A stretch of 64,000 bases of DNA, from contig JAZGTN010000236.1 in assembly GCA_037783415.1 (NCBI GenBank), positions 186,001 through 250,000 of the forward strand, written 5' to 3'. The first letter of the stretch is position 1, and the number at the start of each line of letters is the position of its first letter. This DNA is from Leptasterias polaris (lineage: Eukaryota > Echinodermata > Asteroidea > Forcipulatida > Asteriidae). Shown here piece by piece: positions 34,546-64,000 of this stretch. A program made the translations under genes and the position numbers. Under the pieces are notes generated by a model, which worked only from the letters and a program-made list of their open reading frames with translations, was not told the origin of the DNA and did no database searches.

Positions 34546-37500
34546 AGACGAAACGCACGACCATGAATTTATACCTCTCACTTACTAAATCAACTTTTAG
34601 AGTGTTCTTTCAACCTTTCCTTCAGGCTTTTGAGAAAAATATTCAAGAATTTAATACTGGCCTCTGGTCGACTCTTTTTACTTGTCTTTGAGGGGGGGTG
34701 GTGTCAGTATTTTATATATAAAATTCAGCTTCTTATTGTCACAAAATATTATCAATCATTTTTATCTGGATGACATGTACCCATGTTTTAGAAAGAAGAC
34801 AATGTTGAAACACAAATCACTTGGGGTATTGCAGCACAGTGCATCTAAACCAGTGGTAGGATGGACGCATCATAGATCCTCATTAAAGAAAGCCGTTAAA
34901 AGAAAAATGTATCATTTAAAATGGTAATGTACATTTCAGTGGGTATTTGTGCTTATGGGCAGTGAAAAACAAGTTCAAAGTATCTATTTGAAAACAGAAA
35001 GCTTCAACCAGCCACTTGTAAGTTATAGATTTGAGAGGCAATACAATAAATTGCTTGGTCACAAAAATCTGGAATACAAACATTTGAATAAAGACACATT
35101 GCTATGCCTCTGTCACATAAAATACAGCGCAGGTCAATACATCACCAAGGAATAAAAGCACCCGGGTAAAACCCATCTATGGAGGTAAAACCACAATCCC
35201 TTATCTACTGTATTCAAATTCCAGTGTTCTCTTTTGACCAAACAAGTCATTGCACCAGACATTTGTCAAATTAAACTCACAAATGGCTCATCGTGCATAC
35301 AATTTGAAATATTTATCTGCCTTATGCTACATCACTGGGAAAGGAAGCAGGTTCAACAAAATAGATCCAAATGCATTCACTGGAAGATAGCTACCAATCC
35401 CAGAGTACCCAAGGAATAAGGAGACATGGAATGCAACCAACTTATTTGCAGACCAGGGCCAATTTCATAGAACTGCTCAAGGAGAAATTAACAAATTTGC
35501 TTAACAAACTTCTAACCTATTTTTAGTAAGCACAATTATTTTTTGCAGCTGTGTGAAATTGCGCCCAGGTACAATTTTATTGGGACATTTTTAGGAGACC
35601 ATGGCAGTGACAAAGAGCAATGAGGCAACTGCCTTTGTGAAGTATAGACATTTATCACAGTGCAGCCGTATTGTATCTCTTCCATACAAACCAGTGTGAC
35701 CAAACTGAAGCTGGAAGGAATTAATAGTCTGGGACCCTTTGGTGAAATAAAACTTATAACTTTGTTTGCCATTGGTATACAGGGGACCTGACAGTGATAA
35801 AGGTCTATCAGGCCTGTGCTTGATTGTTTATTAAAGCAAACAAAAAGTTCTGCCGACTAACAAGGTCTGTCTGATAGTTGCAAATTGTCACCATTTGCTC
35901 TAGTTGTTCTCAGACAAATAAATCGTCTGCTCAGAACTATACTGCCATTAACGTGAATTTCATATTCGTAATGATCAAACGGTCTTTAAATGAAAAATGC
36001 GTATAGCTTGAAAAAAAATTATCACAATCAGCAATGAAAGTTTCTTTTTGCCAAACAAATACTTTTAAGTCCACTCTTGATCAATAAACTCCATTTACCA
36101 AGTGTTCCAAAAAAGGCAAAAGCAATTTTATGAAACCCACAAAAATTGCACTAATGAACTTGTAGTTCTAAGCAGACGACTTGTAAACAGGTTGGTGGAA
36201 CGATATTTCATGTTAAACATTACCCCCACAGATCCACATTTTCTTGAAAAATACAACAATTACCAATGACGTAATTTCCCTTTTAAACTGACCCAAAATA
36301 CAACTGTTTGGACACCAATCAAATCCATGGACTGGTGCAACAAATCTTTCACCAAATGTGCTCTGGAAGCTCTGTCAAAGATCACTCCATTTCACTATAC
36401 ACGTACCAAATTTATACAAAATCTACAACTGTACACAACAAAGATAGCATTTACAAAACAATTGAAGACATAAAAGATTCACAAATGCATCAGAGACTTC
36501 CCCCTGCTGCAAATAAATTAGGATGACCCTAAGGTCTTCTGTATTTACAGTATTTTGCAAAAAGTTGAAGAAACTGGCTGTGTGAAACCAACAAGAATGT
36601 AATCCCATTGGAGTGAATTTAATACACATTGTATTTTTTTGGAAGCTTCACAATAATTCAAACACTTAAAATGGAACTAAAGAAACATTTGGAAAAATAA
36701 AGGCAATTAGTTTCACTAAACCTTTCAAGACAACCCTTTAAGCTGTGTTTTATCCCCTATGGCAGTGTAGACTTTGGATGAATATGAGTATTGTACTTTC
36801 CTTCTAGAGCAGGAAGACGTTTAAATAAATGAGAAGTAATTCTTTGAAAATTGTCAAATGCAAAGTATACCTTTAGTTTCTGGAGCCGTTCGATTGTTTT
36901 AATCCTACATAAATGTAGCTATATACAATAAAACTACCCTGTGAAAACTTCATTTCAAAAGGTGGAAGCGTTTTTAGATGTTGCCGATAATCTTGAGCGG
37001 TTATGTCCACTCAGGAAGAATTATCCATCATTGCAACACATAATCTGAGAAACGTTTTTCAGATTGAAATGTTTTTGAATCTCTCTCTCCAAAACCACAT
37101 TCCTTTGAAGGGAATTTTATGTTTTTATGGTCGTTAATTTTGGAGTAATTACCGAAGGTATACCCTCCCTTTAACGGAGCCAATCATGTTGGTCCATGAG
37201 GTTACTAGGGCCATGTCCGAGTTGGCAGCTGCGGCTGTTGCTAATGTGGGGGTCTGACCACCCCCCCCCCCCATGAAAAACCCCCAGATACATGTAGTGT
37301 ACCAAACAAAAGAAAACAATGCCCAGTCCCCCAGTCCCTGAAAACATCTTGGCTACATCGCTGCTTAGGGCAGCGTTTACTTCAATGCATGTTAACTTGG
37401 TGAGCCAGCCGTAGCCCAAGCCACTAATTCAGTCAAAGCCTAACTTATAACTATGCATTCAACAGCATTCAGGGATTAAAAAATGACTCGTCAACAGAGG

Positions 37501-38084
37501 GCAAACTTTGTGACTTTTTATGCAAAGGCAATTTCTGGAACAGCAGCTCAGACTTAGGCCTCCTTTAGGCACCATCTGCCTGTTTGGAGTCCCATAGCAG
37601 ACACGTGTACATTGTCAAAATTACTGATGGAGCCCAAACTAACAACCAAGCTGAAGCTATGGTTTGGAAGTATAACCACAAAGCACCACATGGCGTCCTC
37701 TTCAGTTGAAACCTGTCCATGTAAATAGCACACTACTATTAATGCAAAAATGAATGCGAGGTGTTTTTTTGCTAGGACTGTTTGTGTCACTGTACATTTT
37801 CGGCCCTGTAAAAAAAAAAAATACCTCATACTTTCAAGTTAAATTTTGAAAGTTTTGAATAAGATACATTTTGAGCGGTGGACAACAAGATACTATTTCA
37901 TAAAATCAATTTTCTATTTGTGGTTTAATCTTTAAATTACATTTCAAAAGTTCTGAAACATACCATCACTGGTATACACTGCCATTCGGGTTAAATAAAT
38001 TCCACAAAATCAGGAGAGTAGAATCTATTGGTGAAATGGAAAACTGGGAATTGACAAATTAAAAAATATCTAAAAAAAAACACA

Positions 38085-38272
38085 AAATGCACAAACACAC
38101 CCGAGGACAAAAACAACTTTACAGAGACAAAATTGGGTCAGAGGTCAAAATGTCACAAAATAACAACAATAATTTGAGTGATAATTTCCAAACACACAAA
38201 ATGCACAAACACACAGAGGGACAAAAAAAAGCTTCACAGTGGCAAATAGGGGTCAGAGGTCAATCTTTCACA
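38085..38272. repeat. local direct duplication with two GGGTCAGAGGTCA sites
   Basis: Two copies of a roughly 75-bp segment, starting AAAATGCACAAACACAC at 38085 and 38198, lie just downstream of the KDM7 stop. Each carries GGGTCAGAGGTCA (38135-38147 and 38250-38262), a direct repeat of nuclear-receptor half-sites with one-base spacing. Confidence 0.6.
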
Positions 38273-38280
38273 CATCGCGG

Positions 38281-62001
<23,721 letters not shown>

Positions 62002-62389
62002 CTGAAAGATAAAGGGAACAAAATTACCTCCAAAAAAGGCCGAGGGGAGAGGGATGGGATGCAGAGGTGCTGGTTTCTGTTTAAAGGCATATTGTTAGCC
62101 AGAAAGGTGTTCCGACATCCTAAACCACATTTTTTACAATTGGGAAACCCTGTTCTTTTCTCCAATTTGATGACCAAAAGGTCTAAAACTGGGATCTAAA
62201 TTTCAGGAGGTTTGTTGAAATGATGACATGTGTTTACCCATTTTGGGTATATTATGAAAAGTTAGAAAACATGACTTTTTTTTTTCTTAAAAAAGAAATG
62301 ACAGTGATTTTATTTTTTTAAATATTTACCAGGCAGAGCGAAAAAACACACGTCTAAATTCAGATAAAAGTCTGCATGTCCATTTATAT

Positions 62390-63059
62390 CAGGCATGTGA
62401 GCGGGTCACGGACAAATACGCGAAAAATTTTAGCAAGCGAAATCCGTGTCCGGATTTTGGGCCAGCGCTACAGTCTGAATATCTGGCTTTTTACTACAGC
62501 GTGGACGAAACATTAACAGAAACAATATAGGCCACAATTCTTACTTGGTAACAATGAGTTGTTCGTCCTCATTTTTAATATGTTTTTGTGACATTCCTTA
62601 GAAATGTGTTCCACAAGCGCGATGCGTCCATCACACACTTGAAAGATCGTGTGCACTTAGTCTTGGCTCAGGGTGTTGGCTTTTTAATAGTTTTTAGTAA
62701 AGCGCCCTCTCTTGGTGGAACGGGATGACGACATGGGTATAAAGTGTAATGGGACATCGCGCTTAACTACAAATGAACAACAACGGCTTTAATCAAAGAC
62801 TAACGAGGAGCATTTTACCGGGTCTAGCCCCCGACTCACGTGTTGAGATCAAATCGCAATTAAAATGATTCCCAATGCCAGGTTCCCCTTCTATATGTGA
62901 GTGTTGTGCAGTAGAATTACTTGCTATTTGATGATCGGAAAAATAACGCGGACCGGCCATTCACGGCAGAGACGGGAAAAAGCGGAGCCCGCAAGAAAAA
63001 CGCGGAATGGGAAAATAAAAAAACAAGGATTTCCGCGTAAACGAGGTCTCACATGCCTG
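62390..63059. mobile_element. TIR element with TTATAT duplication, 670 bp
   Basis: CAGGCATGTGAG at the left is matched by its exact inverse at the right. TTATAT flanks both sides (62384-62389 and 63060-63065). No intact ORF with known similarity. The 6-bp duplication is unusual for hAT (8 bp), so the superfamily is left open. In the KDM7 intron upstream of the first visible exon. Confidence 0.8.
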
Positions 63060-63065
63060 TTATAT

Positions 63066-64000
63066 GTTAAAAACACTTTTGGTTGTTTTCAGAATCTATT
63101 TAAAAGTTACAACTATTGGAAAAACTGCTAATGCGACGGTAGAAAAGTGGGACACTTTGTTGTGTTTCCTGTCTTATACAAGTTTGAAATCGTACCTTAC
63201 TAAAGTTGCTATCCTCTGTGTAATCATGCCTGTGCCAATTCCGCCTTTTTTTTACTGGAATGAAACAAACAAAGAACATGTCAATAATAGTTTAACAAAG
63301 ACTGCACTATGAACTCAGAACATAAAATTCAAGCCTGATACTTCACGGAGGCAATAGAGGCGTTGCCTTGGTGCCTGTTTGTGCCTGCTGTTTGTTCCAG
63401 TAGAAATTTACATTGTTCTTATTGAGGTGCCCTTTACTAAAGAAAAACTTGCCTTTCTCTCACAAGAACGAGGTATCAGGCCTACAAATGAACATACTCA
63501 GAGTTTTGTAAGACGCTATATAAATACAGTTTTAATTAAACAAATGGTTAACTATAATCAAAAACCTTACTAGTAACACTAACATGTAGGTTGTTTTAGA
63601 GTTTTTTCTTCTGAATATGTGTTACTTATTTATTAATTTATATTTTTGCAAAATGCTTCTACCAAATGCCTTGTCAAAGCAAAGGTGTCAGTAATAACAA
63701 TAATAATTTGGGAGGCTCATCATCCTTACTCATAGCTGAGAAGTTGAATTGTGAAGGACGCAGCTACGTGTTAGAGCCGTAGGCATGCAAGGATGCCTTT
63801 GGCAGCCAGCTATATCAACCCATATATGACCTAGGAGCACAGCCAGAGATCAAACAAGTCTGATCTTTCCGAAGTTGTTGGTGAGAGGGCCCTTGATAAA
63901 AGGTTCTATCATGCATTAAAAATAGCTAACTGGCCATTCAAAATCATCACCTGCTGTTTTGAACAATAGATAGACTATGCCTATCTGCATTTAAATACCA
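63066..64000. other. KDM7 intron, no exon seen
   Basis: No PHD-finger cysteine pattern was recognised. A partial copy of the 53.2 kb repeat family occupies about 63910-64000. Confidence 0.4.

Larger units (their letters stand above)
33600..38280 (-). other. KDM7 3'UTR and downstream flank, no other gene seen
   Basis: No recognisable exon. The 3'UTR must begin at 38280, but I cannot place its end: minus-strand AATAAA-type signals appear near 35574 and near 33612. Dispersed inverted-repeat fragments related to the 34.35 kb element occur at 33860-34030 and 35450-35570. Confidence 0.4.

Overview
This is an intron-rich animal genomic window, most likely from an echinoderm (a sea star is my best guess). 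The evidence is short exons with GT..AG introns, two recognisable metazoan genes, tRNA-headed SINEs, LINE remnants, many short inverted-repeat transposons and several tandem arrays. The organism is inferred from style; nothing in the sequence proves it. There is no bacterial-type gene organisation.

Layout. Positions 1-17,230 (minus strand) hold the 5' two thirds of a MOV10-type RNA helicase gene. I could reassemble 13 coding exons (630 codons, all splice phases compatible) from the start ATG at 14,914 to an exon ending at 914. The gene then runs off the left edge. A noncoding first exon and a promoter with three TGACGTCA sites and a YY1-type element lie at about 16,861-17,231. Its introns hold a 36-bp minisatellite, a 42-bp tandem array, SINEs, a LINE 3' end and a TTAA-flanked inverted-repeat element.

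Positions 17,381-21,605 hold the most unusual structure: three 480-bp inverted-repeat elements (A) alternating with two nearly identical 1.39-kb spacers (B), as A-B-A-B-A. The outside is bounded by a 4-bp duplication (CTGG), while the inner A copy is bounded by TATA. It looks like a composite transposon that moved as one unit and was then amplified. From 21.6 to 33.6 kb the window is gene-poor: LINE reverse-transcriptase remnants, a tRNA-derived SINE, a 2.2-kb AATTGAAT-rich repeat block, a 77-bp array, a 46-bp array of about 50 copies with higher-order structure, and one orphan exon candidate.

Positions 38,281-62,001 (minus strand) hold a KDM7-family histone demethylase gene (PHF8/PHF2/KDM7A class). 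I reassembled 17 coding exons giving 943 codons plus a stop, again with every phase compatible. The N-terminal PHD finger should lie past the right edge. The JmjC iron and 2-oxoglutarate ligands are intact, with the spacing known from PHF8. Its introns hold an 8-bp-TSD hAT element, a perfect 50-bp palindrome, a 1-kb G-rich heptamer array and a dispersed repeat family that has locally expanded into tandem copies.

The two genes lie on the same strand but are not co-transcribed. One acts on RNA (MOV10 proteins in other animals act in RNA silencing and retroelement control) and the other on chromatin. I see no sequence evidence for a functional link. Most lengthy ORFs in the window are artefacts of tandem arrays.
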